Shown here: positions 1 to 5,119 of the stretch, piece after piece
Layout of the letters: each line of letters opens with the position of its first letter
How positions within the stretch are numbered: the first letter of the stretch is position 1
Assembly: GCA_036274645.1 (NCBI GenBank)
Contig: DASUFH010000202.1
Span: 1 to 5,119 of the forward strand
Reading direction: 5' to 3'
Origin: DASUFH01 sp036274645
Lineage (GTDB): Bacteria; Acidobacteriota; Terriglobia; 20CM-2-55-15
DNA length: 5,119 nt
Made by a program: the position numbers and the translations under genes
The notes under the pieces: model-generated
Seen by the model: the letters and a program-made list of their open reading frames with translations, nothing else
What the model was told of the DNA's origin: nothing
Databases searched by the model: none

Positions 1-71
1 GCCAGGTTCATTACACAGCGGACAACAGCCAGCGCACAGCGGACAACGGGGAAGCAGTTGGGTCGGCCTCC
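1..71. repeat. Edge region with a 13-bp direct repeat
   Basis: The 13-mer CACAGCGGACAAC occurs at 14-26 and again at 35-47, a spacing of 21 bases, so this looks like a partly decayed tandem unit. No reading frame here resembles a protein. The segment lies just downstream of the stop codon of the minus-strand PEBP gene, so it is that gene's 3' flank. No clear terminator hairpin with a U-run is visible. The window edge cuts the region, so the repeat may continue to the left. Confidence 0.6.
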
Positions 72-530
72 TCAACGGCCATACAGGCCGGTCAACCTGG
101 TCTCTCCGAGAATGTGTCCCTTCATGGCCTGGAGCAACTGCGCCCTGGTGGCTCCGGGGTTCAGCCCGGTCATGGTGTCCAGCGCGTACAGCGTCATCAC
201 GTAATGATGCGCCGGGCCGCGGGGCGGGCATGGGCCGCCATAGCCCATGCGATGAAAATCGTTCACGCCCTGCCGGGCGCCGTTGTCGAGGGCATCCGTT
301 GCGGGAATCCCTTCATCCAGACTCCGCAGTTCGGGCGGCAGATCGTAAAGCACCCAGTGAACCCAGACTCCGGCCGGGGCATCGGGGTCATCGACGATCA
401 AGGCAAACGATTTTGTGCCCTCCGGAGGAACAGTCCAACGCAAAGGAACCGAGATATCGTTCCCGTCGCACGTATATTGCCGGGGGATGAACGTATTCTC
501 GCGAAAGGCAGCGCTCGTCAATTGGAACAT
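72..530 (-). CDS. YbhB/YbcL family Raf kinase inhibitor-like (PEBP) protein
   Basis: This is a 152-residue member of the phosphatidylethanolamine-binding protein superfamily, bacterial YbhB/YbcL branch, close to the usual length of about 150-160 for cytoplasmic members. Three family blocks are visible: YTCDGNDISVPLRW near residues 19-32, DDPDAPAGVWVHWV at 47-60, and GYGGPCPPRGPAHHY at 96-110, which together form the anion/ligand-binding pocket in the family. The usual SPPL in the first block is SVPL here. There is no signal peptide, so it should be cytoplasmic. The frame is open 16 codons further upstream, but the ATG at 530 is chosen because AAAAGGAGG lies just before it with a 5-base spacer after AGGAGG, and the family homology starts right there. 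It is divergent from the PolX gene. The biochemical role of bacterial members is poorly defined; animal relatives bind phospholipids and inhibit Raf kinase, which should not be carried over. Family assignment is firm, function is open. Confidence 0.93.
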   Translation of the reverse strand: MFQLTSAAFRENTFIPRQYTCDGNDISVPLRWTVPPEGTKSFALIVDDPDAPAGVWVHWVLYDLPPELRSLDEGIPATDALDNGARQGVNDFHRMGYGGPCPPRGPAHHYVMTLYALDTMTGLNPGATRAQLLQAMKGHILGETRLTGLYGR

Positions 531-534
531 TGGC

Positions 535-543
535 TCCTCCTTT
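535..543 (-). promoter_or_regulatory. Strong Shine-Dalgarno site of the PEBP gene
   Basis: Read on the minus strand this is AAAGGAGGA, almost a full anti-SD match, placed 5 bases before the ATG at 530 (counted from AGGAGG). It decides the start against the longer frame that begins at 578. Confidence 0.8.
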
Positions 544-580
544 TCATCGCTCGCGCCTTCAACCTGTTTGCTGTACAAGA

Positions 581-610
581 TTGGCTATCACGCTTCCGCC
601 GGCTTGTAAA
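581..610 (+). promoter_or_regulatory. Possible promoter of the polX gene
   Basis: In the 109-bp divergent spacer between the PEBP and polX genes, TTGGCT (581-586) and TGTAAA (605-610) lie 18 bases apart, each matching four of six sigma-70 consensus positions. Transcription would begin about 20-25 bases before the ATG at 640, which would leave the Shine-Dalgarno in the leader and exclude the TTG at 613 as a practical start. The match is weak and the sigma factor preference of this organism is unknown. Confidence 0.25.
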
Positions 611-627
611 CGTTGGAAAATCGTGGC

Positions 628-633
628 GAGGGG
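628..633 (+). promoter_or_regulatory. Shine-Dalgarno site choosing the polX ATG
   Basis: GAGGGG stands 6 bases before the ATG at 640. It supports a 574-residue product instead of the 583-residue reading from the TTG at 613. Confidence 0.6.
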
Positions 634-639
634 TTGGAC

Positions 640-2364
640 ATGTTGAACGACGAGATCGCCGGAATATTCGAGCGCATGGCCCGGGTTCTGTCGTTTAAAG
701 GCGCCAACCGGTTCCGCATCATCGCGTATGAGCGCGCCGCGCAGGCGCTGACGGACGTAAGCGAAGACCTCACGGCGATGGCGAGGGACGATCGTCTCAA
801 GGAAATTCCCGGCATTGGGGCGGACCTGGAGGGCATGATCCGGGAGTACATCCGGACAAAGCGGATCCGCAAGTATGACGATGAGCGGGAAGGCATATCG
901 GACGAACTCATCGAACTGATGGGTATACCCGGACTCGGTCCCAAAACGCTGGCGCAGCTGCACGAAAAGCTGGGCGTCAGCAGCCTGCAAGACCTGAAGC
1001 GAGCTCTCGAATCGGACAGTCGTCCGGCGATACCGGGCTTCGGCGACAAGAAGGTGGAAAATCTGCGGCGTGGCGTCGAACTGTGGCAGTCCCGGCGGCA
1101 GCGGCTGCCGCTCGGCTCCGCGCTACCGCTGGCGGAACGGCTACTCGACCACGTTCGCCGCGTCCGGGGCGTCGACGAGGCCGATCTGGCCGGTTCGCTG
1201 CGCCGGCGGCTGGAAACCATCGGAGATATCGATGTGGTCGTAGCCGCCGCCGATCGGGCCACCGCGCTCAAAGCGATCGTACGGCTTCCGGAAGTCCGCG
1301 AGGTTCTCGCGCTTGGCGATACCAAGGCAACGATTCTCATCGAGAACAACCTGCAGGTGGACGTTCGCGCGGTCGACCCGGAATCGTATGGAGCGGCGCT
1401 GCAGTATTTCACCGGATCGAAACAGCATAACGTCCACCTGCGGACCCTCGCGCGTCGCGACGGCCTCAAGATCAACGAATATGGCGTGTTTCGCGGCGAA
1501 AAGCGTCTTGGCGGAAGTACGGAGGAAGACGTGTACCGGCTCATGGGAATGCCGCTCATGCCGCCGGAGATCCGTGAAGATCGCGGCGAAATCGAAGCCG
1601 CCTCTGCCGGCGCGCTGCCGGCGCTCGTCGATCTCGCCGGCATCCGGGGCGATCTGCACGTTCACAGCGACCACTCGGACGGGCGCGCCACGATGGCGGA
1701 GATGGCGGAAGCGGCGGAGCGGCTCGGCTACGAATACCTGGCCATTGCCGATCATTCGCCCTCGGCGCGTGTGGCCCGGGGTCTCGATGAAGAACGGCTG
1801 GCCGAAAAGATCGAGGAGTTCGAGCGTCTGCGATCGGCGCGGCGCAAGAAGCGCCCGCGCCTGCTGCTGGGCGCGGAAGTCGACATCCTGCCCGACGGCT
1901 CACTCGATTATCCCGACAAGACGCTTTCCCGCTTCGATGTCGTGACGGCCTCCATCCACAGCGCGTTCAAGCAGAGCAGGGACAGCATGACCGGGCGTCT
2001 TCTCGACGCGATCTCCAACCCACACGTCCACATCATCGGACATCCGACCGCCCGGCTCATCGGCAGCCGCGATCCCGTGGCGTTCGATCTCGACCGCGTC
2101 ATCCGAGCGGCGGTGGACCGCGGGGTTGCCCTCGAAATCAACGCCTCCCCGCTGCGCCTGGACCTGAACGACACGATGTGCCGCGCGGCCGGCGAGGCGG
2201 GCGCGCTGGTCGCCATCAACTCAGACGCGCATAGCGCTCCTCAACTCGAACAAATGCGCTACGGGGTGTTTCAGGCCCGCCGCGGCTGGATCGGCGCGGG
2301 CAGCGTCGTCAATTGCCGGAATCTCGCGAAGCTGACGGAATGGCTGCAGCGGCGGAAGCGCTGA
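640..2364 (+). CDS. polX: DNA polymerase/3'-5' exonuclease PolX (family X polymerase plus PHP domain)
   Basis: This 574-residue protein fills small gaps in DNA during base excision repair. Bacterial relatives also carry Mn2+-dependent 3'-5' exonuclease and AP-endonuclease activities in the PHP domain. Domain order: an N-terminal 8-kDa-like HhH domain (about 1-75, first hairpin IPGIG at 56-60), further hairpins GIPGLG (95-100) and IPGFG (131-135), then the nucleotidyltransferase palm. There GSLRRR (185-190) precedes GDID with D196 and D198, and the third metal aspartate is D241 in VDVR. YFTGS (256-260) matches the same motif of DNA polymerase beta. The C-terminal PHP domain (about 335-574) has DLHVHSDHSDG from 338, ADHS at 370-373, GAEVD at 411-415, SIHS at 438-441, GHP at 467-469, EIN at 499-501 and SDAH at 528-531, so every metal-ligand block is present. 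Length matches Bacillus PolX (about 570). The ATG at 640 follows GAGGGG with a 6-base spacer; the in-frame TTG at 613 has no comparable site. It is convergent with the prs gene 38 bp downstream. Confidence 0.96.
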   Translation: MLNDEIAGIFERMARVLSFKGANRFRIIAYERAAQALTDVSEDLTAMARDDRLKEIPGIGADLEGMIREYIRTKRIRKYDDEREGISDELIELMGIPGLGPKTLAQLHEKLGVSSLQDLKRALESDSRPAIPGFGDKKVENLRRGVELWQSRRQRLPLGSALPLAERLLDHVRRVRGVDEADLAGSLRRRLETIGDIDVVVAAADRATALKAIVRLPEVREVLALGDTKATILIENNLQVDVRAVDPESYGAALQYFTGSKQHNVHLRTLARRDGLKINEYGVFRGEKRLGGSTEEDVYRLMGMPLMPPEIREDRGEIEAASAGALPALVDLAGIRGDLHVHSDHSDGRATMAEMAEAAERLGYEYLAIADHSPSARVARGLDEERLAEKIEEFERLRSARRKKRPRLLLGAEVDILPDGSLDYPDKTLSRFDVVTASIHSAFKQSRDSMTGRLLDAISNPHVHIIGHPTARLIGSRDPVAFDLDRVIRAAVDRGVALEINASPLRLDLNDTMCRAAGEAGALVAINSDAHSAPQLEQMRYGVFQARRGWIGAGSVVNCRNLAKLTEWLQRRKR

Positions 2365-2402
2365 CACCGCGCGCGGAGCCCGTAAGCCGAGTGCAAAGCT
2401 TT
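2365..2402. other. Convergent intergenic spacer between polX and prs
   Basis: These 38 bases separate two stop codons facing each other. They hold a perfect 10-bp palindrome CCGCGCGCGG (2367-2376) and the palindrome AAAGCTTT (2395-2402). Neither forms a classical terminator with a stem, loop and U-run. Transcripts from the two sides may therefore overlap at their 3' ends, or termination may be Rho-dependent. That last point is inference. Confidence 0.4.
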
Positions 2403-3368
2403 TCAATACCAGCGCGACCGGAGTTCTTCGACCGACCCGTCGGTGTGAATGCGCCGGATCGCTTCCGCCAGAAGCCCGGCCACACTGATGACACTCACCT
2501 TACCCGTTGGCGAAGGGGAAACACTGTTGGTCACGACGATCCCGTCGACCGAGGGATGGGCAAGCGTTTCCCTGGCCTTTCCGGAGAGCAGCCCATGAGT
2601 CGCCGCCGCATACGCGGCCGTCGCGCCCCTGGCGCGGCAGGCGTCGGCGGCGCGGACCATCGTGGCGCCGCTGCTGATCATGTCGTCGATGATGATGGCG
2701 GTTTTTCCGTCGACATCTCCCACCACCGCATGTCCGCTGATCACGCCCGCGCTGCGATACTTCTCGATGAACGCGTTGTCGAGTTCACGCCCGAGCGCCT
2801 TTTCCATCATCTTCCGGAACGCCTCGGCGCGCTTGACTCCACCGGCGTCCGGAGAAACGACGACCAGTTCCCGGGTTGACGCCCACGGAGCAAAATGATC
2901 GACAAAAAGAGACGCCGCCTCCAGGTGATCGCTGGGAATGCGGAAGGCGTTTTGAAACGCGGCGAGATTGTGGACGTCGAGCGTGACCACGCGGTCCAGT
3001 TTCACGGCTTCGAACAATGCGGCAACATATCGCGTTGTCACCGGATCCCGCGATTTCGTCTGACGATCTTTCCGTCCGTAGCACAGGTACGGAAGGACGG
3101 CCGTGATACGGGCTGCCGACGCGTCTCTCAGCGCGCCCAGAAAGAACAGCAAGCGACACAGCTTGTCGTTGACGCTTTCGGCCGCGTCGCCGTACAGGGA
3201 TTGAACAACGAAGACATCCCTGCCCCGAACGCTGGTCAGCGGGCGCGTCTTGTGTTCTCCGTCTTCGAAATTCCGCTCCTCGTGAGGGCCCAGACCGATT
3301 CCCAGATGGCCGGCAATTTCCTCCCCCAGCGGTCGGCTGGCCTTGAGCGCGAACACACTCAGTTCCAT
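2403..3368 (-). CDS. prs: Divergent ribose-phosphate pyrophosphokinase (PRPP synthetase)
   Basis: This cytoplasmic enzyme of 321 residues is expected to make 5-phosphoribosyl 1-diphosphate from ribose 5-phosphate and ATP, feeding nucleotide, histidine, tryptophan and NAD synthesis. Typical landmarks are visible: FEDGEHK (34-40), VRGRDVFVVQS (47-57), ND at 67-68, ARITAVLPYLCYGRKDR (86-102), the ribose-phosphate region VSPDAGGVKRAEAF (171-184), catalytic flexible-loop residues K203 and R205 in EKYR, and the PRPP loop IIDDMISSGAT (226-236). It differs from the common class I enzyme: the usual DLHA-QIQGFF region reads DVHNLAAFQNAF (131-142), keeping D131 and H133, and DDMIDTGGT reads DDMISSGAT. 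It thus belongs to a divergent subgroup annotated in various proteobacteria and others, and allosteric control may differ. The ATG at 3368 is chosen over 3392 because AAAGGAGG lies 4 bases before it and homology begins there. It is divergent from the DUF5335 gene. The general assignment is firm; whether it is the only PRPP synthetase of the cell cannot be seen here. Confidence 0.92.
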   Translation of the reverse strand: MELSVFALKASRPLGEEIAGHLGIGLGPHEERNFEDGEHKTRPLTSVRGRDVFVVQSLYGDAAESVNDKLCRLLFFLGALRDASAARITAVLPYLCYGRKDRQTKSRDPVTTRYVAALFEAVKLDRVVTLDVHNLAAFQNAFRIPSDHLEAASLFVDHFAPWASTRELVVVSPDAGGVKRAEAFRKMMEKALGRELDNAFIEKYRSAGVISGHAVVGDVDGKTAIIIDDMISSGATMVRAADACRARGATAAYAAATHGLLSGKARETLAHPSVDGIVVTNSVSPSPTGKVSVISVAGLLAEAIRRIHTDGSVEELRSRWY

Positions 3369-3372
3369 CCCG

Positions 3373-3380
3373 CCTCCTTT
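3373..3380 (-). promoter_or_regulatory. Strong Shine-Dalgarno site of prs
   Basis: On the minus strand this reads AAAGGAGG, 4 bases before the ATG at 3368. It fixes the start eight codons inside the longest frame. Confidence 0.75.
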
Positions 3381-3424
3381 GCCTGCAGTCATTGTTCATT
3401 CAGCCTCTTTGCGATGCGCCCGTC

Positions 3425-3435
3425 TAACAGTGTTA
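3425..3435. promoter_or_regulatory. Perfect 11-bp palindrome, possible operator in the prs/DUF5335 divergent spacer
   Basis: TAACAGTGTTA is an exact inverted repeat (TAACA-G-TGTTA) in the 93-bp spacer between the divergent prs and DUF5335 starts. Its right end overlaps a possible extended -10 element (TG at 3431-3432, TAATAT at 3434-3439) for the plus-strand gene. Short AT-rich palindromes of this shape are common as binding sites of TetR-type and similar dimeric repressors, but no regulator gene lies in the window. Its role as an operator is inference. Confidence 0.35.
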
Positions 3436-3439
3436 ATAT
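3431..3439 (+). promoter_or_regulatory. Possible extended -10 promoter of the DUF5335 gene
   Basis: TGT-TAATAT combines an upstream TG with a hexamer matching four of six -10 positions, 22 bases before the ATG at 3462. A TTGCGA at 3409-3414 could serve as -35, but the 19-base spacing is long. This is a weak prediction. Confidence 0.25.
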
Positions 3440-3461
3440 CTCCGGCAAAAAGGGGTCTGTC

Positions 3462-3809
3462 ATGACATTCCTGGATGTGTCTGCCGTTACGATTCCGCAC
3501 GATGAGTGGCAGGAGTTTCTCGAGTCGTTCAGCGAGCAACGCCATCATCGTCGTGTCCAGCTGGAAACGCATGATATTGAGACCGAAGAAACCGTCCTCT
3601 CCGGCGAACTGCTGTTGCGATCCATTGATCTGGATCTGGAAGACGAGAAAAATCCCCGCATCAACATCGTCGTCGACTCCGGCAACAAGGTGATCAAACA
3701 CATTCTCTTCCGGCCATCCCGCGTGGTCTTCTACCCATCGGCGCCGGGCGCGGTGGAAGCGCTGCAGATCGATTCGGTGCACACCAACACCAAAGCGCTC
3801 TTCCTGTGA
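3462..3809 (+). CDS. DUF5335 family protein
   Basis: This is a small, acidic, soluble protein of 115 residues without signal peptide or membrane segment. The pattern fits the DUF5335 family as I remember it: an N-terminal IPHDEWQEFLESFSEQ segment (11-26), a beta strand RVQLETHDI (31-39), LLLRSIDLDLEDEKNPRINIVV (50-71), a central HILFRPSRVVF (80-90) and a terminal ALQIDSVHTNTKALF (100-114). Length is as usual for the family (about 110-120). No catalytic motif is recognisable and the function is unknown. The ATG at 3462 has AAGGGG with a 6-base spacer. The frame stays open far upstream, but that part is antisense to prs and has no SD, so it is left out. The gene is divergent from prs and convergent with the kinase gene. 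The family call rests on memory of the sequence pattern; the gene itself is well supported by RBS, codon use and length. Confidence 0.75.
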   Translation: MTFLDVSAVTIPHDEWQEFLESFSEQRHHRRVQLETHDIETEETVLSGELLLRSIDLDLEDEKNPRINIVVDSGNKVIKHILFRPSRVVFYPSAPGAVEALQIDSVHTNTKALFL

Positions 3810-3813
3810 TTTG

Positions 3814-3843
3814 CTTCCCGGATCGCCCTGGGCGCTCCGGAAG
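3814..3843. terminator. Probable bidirectional terminator hairpin between convergent genes
   Basis: In the 37-bp gap between the DUF5335 stop and the kinase stop, an imperfect hairpin can form: three pairs (3814-3816 with 3841-3843), a bulged C at 3817, five pairs (3818-3822 with 3836-3840), one mismatch, then four pairs (3824-3827 with 3831-3834) closing a 3-base loop. There is no strong U-run on either side, so intrinsic termination may be partial. Its placement, filling the gap of a convergent pair, supports the call. Confidence 0.45.
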
Positions 3844-3846
3844 TGG

Positions 3847-4854
3847 TCAGGCCGCGCGCAGAGCGGCGGCGTAGCGGAGGTACTGCAGCGCCCGGTTCGT
3901 CCACTTCGAGAAACTGGGCGGGGCGGAATCACGCAAATGCCAGACGGCAATTTTGGCGCGAACACAGGCGTGATACCGCCTGTAGAAGTCCAGCACTGCG
4001 GGTACCGGGCGGTCGCCCGTGGCGGCGCAATACGTTTCGATCACGACTTCTCCCGCGCGGGGGGCGCCCAATCGTTCACACTCCAGCGCCAGGAAAGCCA
4101 GCTCCGACACCGGATCGACCTGCCGCATCATCGCGCTGAATTCCAGGCAATCAATAATGACCGGCTCGGGTTCGAGACAGATGTGTTCCGGCCTCAGGTC
4201 ACCGTGCCCTTCAACGATTCTGCCGGAATGGGCCCGCCGCTCGAAAAGGGCCGCGTCCTGTTCAAGTTGACCGCGAGCAATCCCGACAGCGGCGTTAATG
4301 AGACCGACGGGAAGGCCACAACCTTCGTGAAACAGTTCGATTCCCGCATCGATCAGGTCCTCGCTCAACCGGATGCGATACTGCGCGCCCGCCAGCGGAA
4401 TTCGCGCCGCCTGCTCCGTGTAAAAGAACGCCAGACGATTCCCCAATCGGCGAATGTCCTCTTCCGTCCAAGTCTGGAGCGCGATGGCCCGGTCCAGCAT
4501 GAGAGCGGAAGGAAGGCGTCGCATGTGAACGAGCCAGTCGACCGGCCGGCCCCGGTCGCCCAGCGCAAGCCGGCCGGCGGCGTCAAGGGTCAGCGGAACG
4601 ATGTCGAGATACACATCACGCGCCAGTCGCCGGTTCAGGCGAAGCTCTTCTTCGCAGTCTTTCCGCCGGGCCTCCAGCGTGCTGAAGTCGAGATACTCAT
4701 AACAAACGGGCTTCTTCAGCTTCCAGGCGTGGGTTTCAGTCAGGAAAATCCAGGAAATGTGGGTCTCTCGAATATCCACATGACACGCCGTCCGCCCGTA
4801 GGCGGCTGGCTGGCTGAGAAACGCAACCTTTTCGCAAATGCCGGGAAGAGACAT
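3847..4854 (-). CDS. Stand-alone aminoglycoside-phosphotransferase-fold kinase (COG2187 type)
   Basis: Taken from the ATG at 4854 this gives 335 residues. The N-terminal block RETHISWIFLTETHAWKLKKPV (about 29-50) followed by YLDFSTLEARRKDCEEELRLNRRLARDVYL (54-83) is characteristic of COG2187 proteins, which are often annotated as gluconate-kinase-like or as bifunctional APH/ATP-binding protein. The lysines in WKLKKP probably include the ATP-binding one. The kinase catalytic loop is HGDLRPEH (217-224, D219 as catalytic base), and the metal-binding aspartate is D235 in IIDCLEF. Many relatives carry a second, C-terminal P-loop kinase domain; this one stops after the APH-like domain, and no Walker A motif follows on the minus strand. 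The substrate is unknown, and nothing shows aminoglycoside resistance. The start is uncertain: ATGs at 4863 and 4854 and a TTG at 4884 are in frame, all with weak ribosome sites; 4854 best fits the short family N-terminus. A TATACA at 4872-4877 (minus strand) might be a -10 element. The gene is convergent with the DUF5335 gene. Confidence 0.85.
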   Translation of the reverse strand: MSLPGICEKVAFLSQPAAYGRTACHVDIRETHISWIFLTETHAWKLKKPVCYEYLDFSTLEARRKDCEEELRLNRRLARDVYLDIVPLTLDAAGRLALGDRGRPVDWLVHMRRLPSALMLDRAIALQTWTEEDIRRLGNRLAFFYTEQAARIPLAGAQYRIRLSEDLIDAGIELFHEGCGLPVGLINAAVGIARGQLEQDAALFERRAHSGRIVEGHGDLRPEHICLEPEPVIIDCLEFSAMMRQVDPVSELAFLALECERLGAPRAGEVVIETYCAATGDRPVPAVLDFYRRYHACVRAKIAVWHLRDSAPPSFSKWTNRALQYLRYAAALRAA

Positions 4855-4884
4855 GATCGACATCCGATGCCTGTATAGATTCAA

Positions 4885-5119
4885 TATGACACACGCAACG
4901 AATCTGCTTGTAGGGGCGGCCTATGACCGCCCGGTGTTTCGGAGTGAATTCTTTGGAGAACAAGGGGGTCCATTCCGGAACGTCGGGCGGTCATAGACCG
5001 CCCCTGGAGTTTGGACTTTTGCCGACAGCTTGGGCCAGTGAATTTCACGTCTACGTCTCGAATCTGCCGCTTCGTCTTCAGCAGATTGACGTACACGAAG
5101 TGTGAGTAACGTTATTGAA
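4885..5119. other. Right-end non-coding region
   Basis: Apart from the hairpin at 4911-5006, no convincing gene is visible between the kinase start and the window edge. The short open frames crossing the hairpin translate the repeat itself. After it, 5007-5119 has lower GC, a direct ACGTCT-ACGTCT repeat at 5047-5058, and a CTTCGT/ACGAAG inverted pair (5070-5075 with 5095-5100). A GTG at 5102 that overlaps a TGA could begin a gene continuing beyond the edge, but only six codons are in view. Confidence 0.5.
4911..5006 (+). repeat. Long GC-rich hairpin element (palindromic repeat or structured RNA candidate)
   Basis: The outer arms 4912-4932 and 4985-5005 are inverted copies with 20 of 21 positions complementary. 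Pairing continues through the middle: positions 4912-4956 pair with 4961-5005 in plus-strand RNA with 34 Watson-Crick pairs, 8 G-U pairs and only 3 mismatches, closing a loop of four bases (AGAA, 4957-4960). A further U-G pair adds 4911 with 5006. Arm two alone also contains a smaller perfect palindrome, GGGCGGTC-ATA-GACCGCCC (4985-5003). The TAGGGGCGG/CCGCCCCT ends resemble dispersed palindromic repeats that often yield spurious GGHRPPL peptides when translated, as happens here on both strands. No target-site duplication is visible. It is either a REP/MITE-like element or a folded RNA; the sequence does not decide. Confidence 0.75.

Noticed and set aside
588..1643. 351-codon open frame on the minus strand opposite polX
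   Set aside because: Its translation is a serine/arginine-rich low-complexity string typical of an antisense frame in GC-rich DNA. The plus strand here encodes a complete, motif-perfect PolX.
2895..3461. Upstream extension of the DUF5335 frame
   Set aside because: It runs antisense through prs. The internal ATG at 3462 has a Shine-Dalgarno site and matches the family's N-terminus.
3847..4854. Antibiotic (aminoglycoside) resistance gene
   Set aside because: Only the kinase fold is shared. The N-terminal blocks place it in the COG2187 group, which has no established link to resistance.
3811..4878. 355-codon open frame on the plus strand opposite the kinase gene
   Set aside because: No family motif is visible and no good ribosome site precedes it. 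The opposite strand has clear kinase motifs in order.
4901..5010. CRISPR array or integration attachment site
   Set aside because: There is one inverted pair, not a series of direct repeats with spacers, and no integrase, tRNA gene or target duplication is visible nearby.
4881..5105. Small open frames on both strands with GGHRPPL peptides
   Set aside because: These are translations of the palindromic repeat. The same peptide appearing on both strands is explained by the inverted symmetry.

Overview
This window reads as a stretch of GC-rich chromosome from a free-living bacterium, carrying five intact single-copy genes and no transposase, rRNA, tRNA, CRISPR array or phage gene. The mix of a PolX-type repair polymerase with a PHP domain, a DUF5335 protein, a COG2187-type kinase and GC-rich palindromic intergenic repeats would fit Acidobacteriota or a similar environmental phylum. 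That placement is an impression from gene content and was not tested.

Layout, left to right: a repeat-bearing edge (1-71); a YbhB/YbcL (PEBP) family protein on the minus strand (72-530); a family X DNA polymerase with PHP domain on the plus strand (640-2364); a divergent ribose-phosphate pyrophosphokinase on the minus strand (2403-3368); a small DUF5335-like protein on the plus strand (3462-3809); a stand-alone aminoglycoside-phosphotransferase-fold kinase on the minus strand (3847-4854); and a non-coding right end (about 4864-5119) dominated by one long hairpin element.

Strands alternate at every gene, so there is no operon. PEBP/polX and prs/DUF5335 are divergent pairs that each share an intergenic promoter region of about 100 bp. 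polX/prs and DUF5335/kinase are convergent pairs separated by only 37-38 bp. The genes therefore look like five separate transcription units. No common pathway is evident: DNA repair, PRPP synthesis, an unknown small protein, a small-molecule or protein kinase and a PEBP protein. Four of the five starts were moved inward from the longest reading frame to an internal ATG with a good Shine-Dalgarno sequence (PEBP, polX, prs) or to the first codon outside an antisense extension (DUF5335). The kinase start is uncertain.

The most unusual item is the hairpin at 4911-5006. It is a palindrome of about 45 paired positions with a four-base loop, and nearly all its departures from perfect symmetry become G-U pairs if the plus strand is transcribed. 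That suggests a structured RNA or a repeat-family element rather than an ordinary spacer. The rest is mostly ordinary housekeeping sequence with some family-level oddities.
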